Assembly (NCBI GenBank): GCA_009920225.1
Contig: RGAJ01000072.1
Location: 1 to 7,770, forward strand
DNA from: Paracoccaceae bacterium
Lineage (GTDB): Bacteria; Pseudomonadota; Alphaproteobacteria; Rhodobacterales; Rhodobacteraceae
Reading direction: 5' to 3'
DNA: 7,770 nucleotides
This document shows, one piece after another, positions 1-6,318 of the stretch (position 1 is its first letter; each line of letters begins with the position of its first letter). The notes under the pieces were generated by a model. That model did not search any database. It saw only the letters and a list, made by a program, of their open reading frames with translations, and had not been told where the DNA came from. The translations under genes and the position numbers were made by a program.

Positions 1-24
1 ATCAACATCCGTGCAAGCGCGGCC
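1..24. other. Edge sequence without a call
   Basis: The 24 bases downstream of the sulfotransferase stop show no terminator and are too short to assign. A minus-strand ATG at 8-6 exists but has no ribosome site and cannot be followed beyond the window. Confidence 0.2.
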
Positions 25-672
25 TTAATCAAATGCATAGCCAAATTTTTCAATGTCTTGGGCGCATATGTCGCCAATCCATTGGGCGGTTTGATCCGTG
101 TAATAGGCACGATAATCGCGGCCACGTTCAGACATATTTTCGCGCGGCAGATCGACATCAAAGCCAAGATGCCGACGCACGGGCGCAAAATCATCTGCAA
201 ACTGCTCAAGGCGTATAAAAACGGCGTCATGCACCTGCCCCGCCGCATCGGTCACATAGCGCGTTGCAGGATCGTTTTGCACAGATGCCACAAAATACGG
301 ATCACGCAAAAAGGCATCAAACTCATTGGATTGTGCGATACGGACAATCGGATGATCAAAATTTTGCTTTAATAACCAATGATAATAGCTCACCACACGG
401 TCCCACGGGTTGCGCACCAAGGTAAAGATCATCATCTGCGCCATCTCATCAGGGGCAACAATTTCGTCAATATCAGCCAGAGTGGAATGTTTCCACAACC
501 GCCCCGCAGGGGTCAGGGATTTCAACCGTCCCTTGCGGCGTTTGGCCTTGGGCGTGTCACCGATCAATATGTCATCCGCCATCGCACGCGCTTCAAGCGC
601 TGTGGCCAATGACGTGCCCCCCGTTTTCGGGATATGCACAAAAATATAGTGTCGCCCGCGTGAAATAATCAT
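25..672 (-). CDS. Sulfotransferase family 2 protein (PAPS-dependent)
   Basis: The 215-residue protein carries the two PAPS-binding signatures of the sulfotransferase family. The 5'-phosphosulfate loop HIPKTGGTS is at residues 13-21, right after a short beta strand, and the 3'-phosphate motif RNPWDRVVS is at 87-95, followed by the usual aromatic helix YYHWLL. KHSTLADI at 61-68 resembles the segment preceding the second motif in bacterial Sulfotransfer_2 proteins. By family knowledge it would move sulfate from PAPS to a hydroxyl, often on a sugar or surface glycan; the acceptor cannot be read from the sequence. There is no signal peptide or membrane helix, so it should be cytoplasmic. The ATG at 672 is the only reasonable start: a TGA lies in frame at 685-687 with no start codon between. 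AAGGTGA lies about 12 bases upstream, a slightly long spacing. It sits 26 bases downstream of the DMT permease on the same strand and is probably co-transcribed with it. Confidence 0.88.
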   Translation of the reverse strand: MIISRGRHYIFVHIPKTGGTSLATALEARAMADDILIGDTPKAKRRKGRLKSLTPAGRLWKHSTLADIDEIVAPDEMAQMMIFTLVRNPWDRVVSYYHWLLKQNFDHPIVRIAQSNEFDAFLRDPYFVASVQNDPATRYVTDAAGQVHDAVFIRLEQFADDFAPVRRHLGFDVDLPRENMSERGRDYRAYYTDQTAQWIGDICAQDIEKFGYAFD

Positions 673-698
673 ATCGCAACACTGTCACCTTTGACCAA

Positions 699-1607
699 TT
701 AGGACAAGCGAAAGGCGATCAATCCCCCTGCAAACACGATCAAACCGATACCAATCAACTGCATCATATCCGGTACATCACCAACCAACAAAAACGCGGC
801 GGTCAAGCCAAAGACAAAGATCGAATATTCAAAGATCGCGACATAAGACGCTTCGGCAATTTGATAGGCGCGAATGATAAACCCAACCCCGATCAGCGAT
901 CCAATGGATTGCAACACAACCCATGGCCACGCGGTTTCCATGGGCCAGACCCAGCCGCGCACCAAAAACCCATCATTACCCGCTGGCACCACAGGGTCGA
1001 TCACCGCCAAAACACCCAACATGATGCAGCCCATCGTCAGGTTAATCGCATTGGTCATGGCCAACATTGAAATCGGGCTTTCATCGGCACAATAATCGCG
1101 CGTGATAATTGCAGCGATGGCATAGATCAGCCCCGAACACAGGGGCAAAATCGATGCAAACGACATGTCGGCCCACGAAAAATCCAACACCAAAAGCGTC
1201 CCCGCAAAACCGATGGACACCGCCACATAGCGAATTGGCCCGACCGAGACCCCGCGAAACAGCGCGGTGATCAAAACCACCCAAATGGGCGAGGTCAACA
1301 AACCCGCAAGAGCCGCCGAAATGGGCAAAAATGCGAGTGCCGAGAAATAAAACAAGATGGCAATAGACATCACCAGATTGCGTATAAAGACCCACTTGAA
1401 ACTTTTGGCTTTCAAGGTCCCGAAACCGACATAGGCCAGTGCCGCCAAGATTGGCAACGCAATGACTGAGCGCAGCGCTTGAAACTGCCACATGCCAATT
1501 TCACCCGCCAACACCGATATAAAATTATCGATGGTTCCGATCACCGCCATGGCGATCAACATCGAAATCGCACCCGCCTTCGCATTTGAGGTATTTACTG
1601 TCGTCAT
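699..1607 (-). CDS. DMT-superfamily (EamA) transporter
   Basis: This 302-residue, very hydrophobic protein has the length and rhythm of a drug/metabolite transporter: about ten membrane helices formed by two EamA repeats. Helix 1 is near residues 12-34 (IAMAVIGTIDNFISVLAGEI). The end of the first repeat is marked by ALAGLLTSPIWVVLITALF near 99-117. The second repeat runs from about 150, ending with QLIGIGLIVFAGGLIAFRLS. Such permeases export or import small metabolites across the inner membrane; the substrate cannot be predicted. A linked sulfotransferase might hint at a sulfated or sulfur-related product, but that is only context. The ATG at 1607 gives the N-terminus MTTVNTSNAKAGA directly before helix 1. 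The upstream purine stretch GGGAAAGAAAA is a weak ribosome site. It is divergent from the acyl-CoA synthetase, with 75 bases between the two starts. Confidence 0.88.
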   Translation of the reverse strand: MTTVNTSNAKAGAISMLIAMAVIGTIDNFISVLAGEIGMWQFQALRSVIALPILAALAYVGFGTLKAKSFKWVFIRNLVMSIAILFYFSALAFLPISAALAGLLTSPIWVVLITALFRGVSVGPIRYVAVSIGFAGTLLVLDFSWADMSFASILPLCSGLIYAIAAIITRDYCADESPISMLAMTNAINLTMGCIMLGVLAVIDPVVPAGNDGFLVRGWVWPMETAWPWVVLQSIGSLIGVGFIIRAYQIAEASYVAIFEYSIFVFGLTAAFLLVGDVPDMMQLIGIGLIVFAGGLIAFRLS

Positions 1608-1682
1608 GGGGTTTTCTTTCCCGAAAAAATGGGCTTAATCTGTCCCAAAATCGACATGGAACACATTTTTCACGAGGGAACA
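1608..1682. promoter_or_regulatory. Divergent intergenic region between permease and acyl-CoA synthetase
   Basis: These 75 bases must hold the start signals of both divergent genes. No convincing -35/-10 pair could be picked by eye. Alternating triplets CCC (1619-1621), GGG (1631-1633) and CCC (1644-1646) form small dyads, for example TGGG at 1630-1633 with CCCA at 1644-1647, which could be a regulator site or chance. GAGGGA at 1674-1679 is the ribosome-binding site of the synthetase. Confidence 0.35.
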
Positions 1683-3305
1683 ATGGGCTGGATGAACAAC
1701 GAAACAGGCTTGGACAAAAATGCTGCAAATTTTGTGCCATTGACGCCATTATCGCATCTGGTTCGCGCGGCGACCGTGTTTCCCGATCGTTTGGCGGTGT
1801 CATATGGCGCGCATCGCAAAACCTACCGCGAATATTATGCACGCTGTTCGCAACTGGCGTCTGCTTTGCAAAAGGCGGGCGTGCGTTCAGGTGATGTGGT
1901 TGCGACCCTGATCCCGAACATTCCCGCACAGGCCGAGGCGCATTTTGGGGTTCCCGCCTGTGGTGCTGTGTTGAACACCATCAACACGCGTCTTGATGTG
2001 GATACCGTGTCTTATATTTTTGATCATGGCGAAGCCAAGGCTGTGATGGTGGATACGCAATTCCTTGAACTTGCAGAAACCGCCGTTGCGCAAATGACGG
2101 GTGACAAACCCCTGATCATCGAAATTTGCGACACGCACGCGGGATTTACGCCATCTGGCAAACATGTCGAATACGAAGCCTTTATCGCAGGTGGTGATCC
2201 CCACTTTGACTGGATCATGCCGCAAGATGAATGGGAAAGCCTTGCGCTGAATTACACATCGGGCACGACAGGGCGGCCAAAAGGGGTGGTGTACCATCAT
2301 CGCGGCGCCTATTTGATGACAATGGGAACTGTGGTCAGCTGGCGGATGACGCTCTTTCCGGTCTATATCGCGATTGTGCCGCTGTTTCATTGCAACAACT
2401 GGAACCACACGTGGTTGATGCCGATGATGGGCGGCACTTGGGTGGGATGCCGCGACATCACCGCAAGCGCGATTTACAACGCCATTGCCGACGAAGGTGT
2501 CACGCATTTCGGTGGTGCGCCCATCGTTTTGAACATGATCGTCAACGCGCGCGACGCAGATCGCCGCGCATTTAACCACACTGTCGAAGTCTTTACAGCC
2601 GGCGCGCCCCCTGCCCCCGCGACACTGGAAAAAATTGAAAAATTGGGCTTTAACGTGACCCAAGTCTATGGGCTGACCGAAACATACGGTCATGTCACCG
2701 AATGCCTGTGGGATGACGACCAATGGGGCAATCTGGTCGGGGATGACCGCGCTGCAATCAAGGCGCGCCAAGGCATTGCGATGCCGATGATGGATCATAT
2801 CACCGTGATGGATGCCGCCATGACCCAAGTGCCCATGGACGGAACCACCCAAGGTGAAATCATGATCCGCGGCAATAGCGTTATGAAAGGCTACTTGAAA
2901 AACCCGGATGCCACCGCAGAAGCATTTGCAGGTGGATATTTCCATTCAGGCGACATCGCGGTGCAGCATCCAAACACCTATATCCAAATCCAGGACCGCG
3001 CCAAAGACATCATCATTTCAGGCGGCGAGAATATATCATCCGTCGAAGTCGAAGGAACATTGATGGCGCACCCTGCGGTATCCTTATGTGCTGTTGTGGC
3101 TAAACCCGATGAAAAATGGGGCGAAGTCCCCTGTGCCTTTGTCGAATTGAAAGAGGGCGAAACCGTTTCCGAAGCAGATCTGATCGCATTTGCACGCACA
3201 AAATTGGCGGGATTCAAAACGCCGAAATCCATTATTTTCCAAGAGCTGCCAAAAACTTCGACCGGCAAAATTCAGAAATTCGAATTGCGCAAAACGCTGA
3301 AATAA
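1683..3305 (+). CDS. AMP-forming acyl-CoA synthetase (fatty/carboxylic acid-CoA ligase)
   Basis: A complete ANL-superfamily ligase of 540 residues that activates a carboxylic acid with ATP and then loads it onto CoA. Seen motifs, numbered from the ATG at 1683: phosphate loop YTSGTTGRPKG at 191-201; PLFHCNNW in the substrate-side core; YGLTET at 329-334; SGD with the ribose-binding Asp at 424; the hinge region DRAKDIIISGGENISS from 438; and the C-terminal catalytic lysine in TGKIQK, Lys529. The N-terminal NFVPLTPLSHL is typical of the subgroup that also holds plant AAE short/medium-chain and benzoate-type ligases. The acid substrate is therefore probably short to medium chain or aromatic, but is not determined. 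An in-frame ATG at 1629 would add 18 residues; the start at 1683 is preferred because GAGGGA sits just upstream and MGWMNNETGL leads straight into the family N-terminus. The cytoplasmic enzyme is divergent from the DMT permease. Confidence 0.93.
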   Translation: MGWMNNETGLDKNAANFVPLTPLSHLVRAATVFPDRLAVSYGAHRKTYREYYARCSQLASALQKAGVRSGDVVATLIPNIPAQAEAHFGVPACGAVLNTINTRLDVDTVSYIFDHGEAKAVMVDTQFLELAETAVAQMTGDKPLIIEICDTHAGFTPSGKHVEYEAFIAGGDPHFDWIMPQDEWESLALNYTSGTTGRPKGVVYHHRGAYLMTMGTVVSWRMTLFPVYIAIVPLFHCNNWNHTWLMPMMGGTWVGCRDITASAIYNAIADEGVTHFGGAPIVLNMIVNARDADRRAFNHTVEVFTAGAPPAPATLEKIEKLGFNVTQVYGLTETYGHVTECLWDDDQWGNLVGDDRAAIKARQGIAMPMMDHITVMDAAMTQVPMDGTTQGEIMIRGNSVMKGYLKNPDATAEAFAGGYFHSGDIAVQHPNTYIQIQDRAKDIIISGGENISSVEVEGTLMAHPAVSLCAVVAKPDEKWGEVPCAFVELKEGETVSEADLIAFARTKLAGFKTPKSIIFQELPKTSTGKIQKFELRKTLK

Positions 3306-3323
3306 TCGCGATCTAAGATTGTG

Positions 3324-3351
3324 AAGAACACTGCGCCAGTATAGTGTTCTT
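3324..3351. promoter_or_regulatory. 9-bp dyad between acyl-CoA synthetase and the following gene
   Basis: AAGAACACT (3324-3332) and AGTGTTCTT (3343-3351) are perfect inverted repeats around a 10-base loop, 19 bases after the synthetase stop codon. The downstream bases TTATATATCTTT are T-rich but interrupted, so as an intrinsic terminator the hairpin would be weak (only three G-C pairs). The right arm overlaps TATAGT (3340-3345), a possible -10 element of the next gene with TTGTGA at 3319-3324 upstream, although the 15-base spacing is short. The dyad could therefore also be an operator. Terminator and operator cannot be told apart here. Confidence 0.4.
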
Positions 3352-3373
3352 TATATATCTTTAGGCAACAGGC

Positions 3374-4393
3374 ATGACCGCATTAACACAATATGATCGG
3401 ATAGAAGCATCCGCACTTTGGCGCGAAAGCGCCCAAGACCAACGGCGCGAGGTGATCCTGTCGCTTGGGGATGCGACATTGATCATCACAGATCGCCAAG
3501 AACGTCCCTTGGGGCATTGGTCGCTTGCTGCGGTGCGCCGTCAAAATCCGGGCGCGATGCCTGCAATTTTCTCACCCGATGGAGACAGTGACGAAATCAT
3601 CGAGCTCGACGCATCCGAACAATTCATGATTGATGCGATTGACAAAATCTGCGCGGTGATCGAACGGCGACGACCCAAACCCGGCCGTCTGCGTACGGTC
3701 AGCTTTGTCGGTGTTTTGTCGGCGGTTTTTTTGATCCTTTTGCTGTGGATGCCATTTGCGGTGCGAGATTACACCCTGCGCGTTTTGCCTGCGGTGACCC
3801 GCGCAGAAATTGGTGTTCAAATTGCCAAGCTGATGACACCTTACACAGGGGCGCAGTGTTTTTCCCCCATCGCAAACCCCGCGCAAATGGCGTTGCAATC
3901 GCGCATTCTAGATTCCAATGAAACCATCCGCGTTATGCCACAAGGCGTACAAAATGTTGCGGCCCTGCCCGGTGGAATTTTTTTGATTGATCGCCGACTG
4001 GTCGAAGATTTCGAAGACCCGGATGTCGTAGCGGGATTTTTGTTAGTGGAAAAAACGCGCGTCTCGACGATTGACCCGATGCAAGATGTGTTATCTTCGG
4101 CCGGAATACTTGCAACTTTTCGGTTGTTGACCACTGGTGAAATTGACGACGATGCGTTGGCCGATTATGCCCGTGAACGTCTAAGCCAAACGCCGGATGC
4201 CCCCGAAGCAGACGCCGTAATCGACGCGTTTTTGCAAAGAAATATCAGCCTGTTACCCTATGCAGAGGCGTTGGATATCACGGGGGAAACCACCCTACCC
4301 TTGATCGAAGCGGACGCTTTGCGCACAGACACACCGCGCCCTAGCCTAAGCGACACCGCATGGGTCAGCTTGCAAGGCATATGCGGCGGATAA
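3374..4393 (+). CDS. Single-pass membrane protein with degenerate M48-peptidase-like domain
   Basis: I do not recognise a named gene. The 339-residue protein has a soluble N-terminal part (1-100), a basic stretch RRRPKPGRLR at 98-107, one strong membrane helix at about 109-130, and a large C-terminal part that should be periplasmic by the positive-inside rule. In that part, NVAALPGGIFLIDRRLVEDFEDPDVVAGFLLVEKTR (in pieces from 194 to 229) follows the M48 metallopeptidase pattern ALPGG-hydrophobic strand-x-L-(E/D)-x-VLAHEIAH. The HExxH zinc site is replaced: Val225, Glu226, Lys227, Thr228, Arg229, so both histidines are gone while the glutamate remains. DPMQDVLSSAGI after it also fits the M48 layout. 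It is therefore probably a non-catalytic relative, perhaps a scaffold or binding protein. The C-terminus ends in LSDTAWVSLQGICGG. The ribosome site is weak (AGG at 3363-3365). It is convergent with the SPOR gene, one base between stops. Gene certainty is high, the M48 link moderate. Confidence 0.8.
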   Translation: MTALTQYDRIEASALWRESAQDQRREVILSLGDATLIITDRQERPLGHWSLAAVRRQNPGAMPAIFSPDGDSDEIIELDASEQFMIDAIDKICAVIERRRPKPGRLRTVSFVGVLSAVFLILLLWMPFAVRDYTLRVLPAVTRAEIGVQIAKLMTPYTGAQCFSPIANPAQMALQSRILDSNETIRVMPQGVQNVAALPGGIFLIDRRLVEDFEDPDVVAGFLLVEKTRVSTIDPMQDVLSSAGILATFRLLTTGEIDDDALADYARERLSQTPDAPEADAVIDAFLQRNISLLPYAEALDITGETTLPLIEADALRTDTPRPSLSDTAWVSLQGICGG

Positions 4394-4394
4394 G

Positions 4395-5526
4395 CTAGCG
4401 GATATAAGCGTCGGAAAAGCCGGATTGTTTTAGTTGTTGTAACGCCGATTGCGCTGATCCCGCCGAATGGAACGGACCTGCCATCACCACCGTCAAATTC
4501 GCCCCGCCACGGGTGACTTTCGACTGTGCGGCAGGCAACCCTAATGATGCAATTTTGCTCAGCGTGCGGTTGGAATTCGATGGGCTTCCAAATGCACCGA
4601 CTTGGATAAACCTGCCGTGACCTGACGCTTGTGGCGCGGATGCGCCTTTGCTTGAAACCCGCATCTTGGGCTTTGCGTTCGAGACGCTGTCAGCCACGGG
4701 GCGCATGATCACCGCGCCATCTGGCTGCACCACCAATTTATATGAATCGCGCGCCGCCATAAAACGGGCCTGTTGTTTCAGATCGGTGAAAGGATAGTTC
4801 AGTTTTGTGAACTGTGCGGTGACATCCAATCCCGTTGATCGTTGGATCAACTTGCGCGGAACTGTACGCGTCCAGCGCAGATCAGACGCAGCGATACCCG
4901 CCGCGGTTGGTATGCCGCGCTTTGGGTTAAGCCGATCATCGCTCCATGCAGCTTTGTATCCACTGGGGATCTTGGTGATCCCCGTTGCGTGGCGCACGAC
5001 CTCGGGCCCTGTCGGCAAAACAAGCTCGACTTTTTTGGGCGGGGCAACGACGCGGGTTGCGGGCACAACACGGGGGGCTGGCGCCACTTTGGTGCTTGCC
5101 ATGATGATGGGTTGTGCAGGTTCCACGCGGGTTCCGATAACGGTTGGTGCGGCAATCGTAGGCGCCGCCTGTGCAGTTGGCACAGTTACCGCAGTTGGCG
5201 CGGCCCCATCCAATGTGATCTGCACAGGTGCAGAAGACCCTGCCGTATTCGCCGCCGTAATTGAGCGCGTTTGCGATTTTTCAAAACTGGGCTTGAACCC
5301 ACATACCAGCTTTTTTGATCGCAACACCCGCGGAACCCAACGTTCACGCCCATCAAATCCTGCACGGAAAAACACGGCAGCCTCGGCTGTCTACAAACGA
5401 ACTTCCCGTGAACCCTGCGGGCGGCAGTTCTGCGGGCTGCGACACAGTATCCAATGTTTGCGAAAACGCGGGTACAGTCCACAGCGCGGAGATCACTGAA
5501 ATTGCTAGAACTTTGCCAAACTGCAC
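4395..5526 (-). pseudogene. Exported SPOR-domain protein, frameshifted
   Basis: Two frames together encode one protein of about 376 residues. Frame one starts at GTG 5526, eight bases after a GAGG ribosome site, and gives MQFGKVLAISVISALWTVPAFS, a signal peptide with likely cleavage after AFS (residue 22), then FTGSSFVDSRGC up to Cys50 (codon 5379-5377). This frame then runs into TGA at 5355-5353. The continuation VFFRAGFDGRERWVPRVLR lies one base further on, beginning at 5375, and stays open for 326 codons to TAG at 4397-4395. Removing one C of the CC at 5376-5377 restores GCVFFRAG, the form expected for this module. After the module (paired cysteines, residues 50 and 75 of the joined protein) come an Ala/Pro/Val/Thr-rich linker (about 95-165), a GYKAAWSDDRLNP-type segment, and a C-terminal SPOR domain (about 304-376, starting GRFIQVGAF). 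SPOR domains bind denuded peptidoglycan glycan, usually at the septum. The cause could be a real mutation, a sequencing error or recoding. The downstream frame alone would lack the signal peptide. Confidence 0.85.
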
Positions 5527-5551
5527 AAAATAATCCTCGGAATTTTTGGTC

Positions 5552-5580
5552 AGAATGCACTAAATCTATGGGTTAGTCAA
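5552..5580 (-). promoter_or_regulatory. Candidate promoter for the SPOR gene
   Basis: Reading the minus strand, TTGACT (5580-5575) is a good -35 hexamer. Seventeen bases further lies CATTCT (5557-5552), a poor -10. Strong -35 with weak -10 is common in alphaproteobacteria. Initiation would fall near 5545, leaving a leader of roughly 19 bases with GAGG at 5538-5535 before the GTG at 5526. Chosen by eye only. Confidence 0.35.
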
Positions 5581-5608
5581 AGCAAACTATAGCTTATTTT
5601 GTGCTTTG
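5578..5608 (-). terminator. Weak hairpin after upp
   Basis: CAAAGCA (5578-5584) and TGCTTTG (5602-5608) form a perfect 7-bp stem with a 17-base loop immediately after the upp stop codon. There is no T-run on the downstream (minus-strand) side, so termination would be inefficient. The upp-proximal arm is the same sequence that can pair with the SPOR start region, so the two structures exclude each other. Confidence 0.25.
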
Positions 5609-5609
5609 G

Positions 5610-6242
5610 CTATTTTGTGCCAAACATGCGATCCCCTGCATCCCCAAGGCCTGGAACGATATAGCCTTTATCGTTCAAATGATCGTCAAGCGCCGCTGTG
5701 ACAATCGGAACATCGGGATGGGCGGCCTTCATCCGTGCCACGCCTTCGGGGGCGGCCAAGAGGCACATAAACAGGATATTTTTTGCGCCCGCGTCTTTGA
5801 TCATGTCAATCGCAGCAACCGAAGAATTGCCCGTCGCCAGCATGGGATCGACGACGATGGTTTGGCGACCCTCTAACCCGTGGGGGACTTTGAAGTAATA
5901 TTTCACGGGTTGAAGCGTCTCTTCGTCACGATAGAGCCCGACAAATCCCACGCGCGCTTGGGGCACCAATTCCAAAACCCCATCAAGCAATCCATTCCCC
6001 GCGCGCAAAATAGAAATCAACGCCAGTTTCTTTCCATCGATAATTGGCGCCTGCATCCTGGTCAGTGGCGTTTCAATTTCGGTATGCGTCAACGGCAAAC
6101 CACGCGTTGCCTCATAGGCCAAAAATTGGCTGATCTCGCGCAGCAACTGACGAAAGCCTGCCGTCGATGTGGTTTTGTCGCGCATCAGCGTCAATTTGTG
6201 CTGCACCAAAGGATGATCAACAATCGTTAGGTGGTTTTTCAT
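5610..6242 (-). CDS. upp: Uracil phosphoribosyltransferase
   Basis: The 210-residue protein is complete and close to the length of the family (E. coli Upp has 208 residues). It makes UMP and pyrophosphate from uracil and PRPP in the cytoplasm. The PRPP loop [12 protein letters not shown] is at 130-141, [13 protein letters not shown] at 76-88 is the typical flexible loop region, and [13 protein letters not shown] at 193-205 is the uracil-binding C-terminal motif. The start ATG at 6242 follows AAGGGA (6256-6251) with eight bases between. It is the last gene of the deoA-deoB-upp run, with 71 bases separating it from deoB, and returns the uracil freed by pyrimidine phosphorolysis to the nucleotide pool. 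The final codons FGTK and the stop overlap a repeated decamer (TATTTTGTGC on the plus strand). Confidence 0.97.
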   Translation of the reverse strand: MKNHLTIVDHPLVQHKLTLMRDKTTSTAGFRQLLREISQFLAYEATRGLPLTHTEIETPLTRMQAPIIDGKKLALISILRAGNGLLDGVLELVPQARVGFVGLYRDEETLQPVKYYFKVPHGLEGRQTIVVDPMLATGNSSVAAIDMIKDAGAKNILFMCLLAAPEGVARMKAAHPDVPIVTAALDDHLNDKGYIVPGLGDAGDRMFGTK

Positions 6243-6294
6243 GCAGAAAGTCCCTTTTTCACACGTTCATCTTTGTTTTCCCGTGGGCCGCGCG

Positions 6295-6318
6295 CCTGAA
6301 CGGGTGGGTCCGTTCAGG
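6295..6318 (-). terminator. Strong hairpin over the deoB stop codon, no T-tract
   Basis: CCTGAACGG (6295-6303) and CCGTTCAGG (6310-6318) are a perfect 9-bp stem with a 6-base loop. On the minus strand the TGA stop of deoB (6316-6314) lies within the first arm. The sequence after it, GGCGCGCGGCCC, is GC-rich and has no T-run, so this is not a standard intrinsic terminator. A processing or stability element, or a partial attenuator setting the ratio of deoB to upp, is more likely. Confidence 0.5.

Larger units (their letters stand above)
5515..5610. repeat. Imperfect 17-bp inverted repeat linking upp 3' end to the SPOR start
   Basis: On the plus strand, GCCAAA-CT-GCACAAAATAA (5515-5533) is the reverse complement of TTATTTTGTGCTTTGGC (5594-5610) apart from the two-base CT bulge: 17 of 17 paired positions match, with 60 bases between the arms. 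The left arm contains the GTG start codon (5526-5524) and first codons of the SPOR gene. The right arm ends on the last base of the upp stop codon. A third, direct copy of the core, TATTTTGTGC, lies at 5611-5620 inside the last codons of upp. A match this long by chance is very unlikely. It could be a remnant of a small inverted-repeat element or an RNA structure that masks the SPOR start codon. Confidence 0.7.

Noticed and set aside
1629..1682. Upstream in-frame ATG adding 18 residues to the acyl-CoA synthetase
   Set aside because: No ribosome site before 1629, whereas GAGGGA precedes the ATG at 1683, where the protein already begins close to its family N-terminus.
1887..2945. Long 352-codon minus-strand open frame opposite the acyl-CoA synthetase
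   Set aside because: His/Arg/Cys-rich shadow of a well-conserved gene; no motif or ribosome site.
1683..3305. Calling the synthetase DmdB (methylmercaptopropionate-CoA ligase)
   Set aside because: DmdB is common in roseobacters, but the N-terminus here (NFVPLTPLSHL) fits a different ANL subgroup, and no other dmd gene is nearby.
4395..5375. Treating the SPOR protein as an intact gene starting at GTG 5375
   Set aside because: That start lies inside the conserved GCVFFRAG module, lacks a ribosome site, and would omit the signal peptide found one frame away.
4807..5499. Plus-strand 230-codon open frame opposite the SPOR gene
   Set aside because: Antisense shadow of the Ala/Pro-rich linker; composition bias explains its openness.
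5186..5560. Minus-strand 124-codon open frame over the SPOR N-terminal region
   Set aside because: It is the third frame across the SPOR gene, with Arg/Cys-rich low-quality translation and no family features.
5515..5610. Complete miniature transposable element
   Set aside because: Although it has inverted ends, no target-site duplication is visible, and the arms overlap the upp stop codon and the SPOR start; it was kept only as one possible explanation.
6297..6316. Classical intrinsic terminator ending the deoB transcript
   Set aside because: The stem is strong but is followed by GGCGCGCGGCCC rather than a T-run, and upp continues on the same strand.
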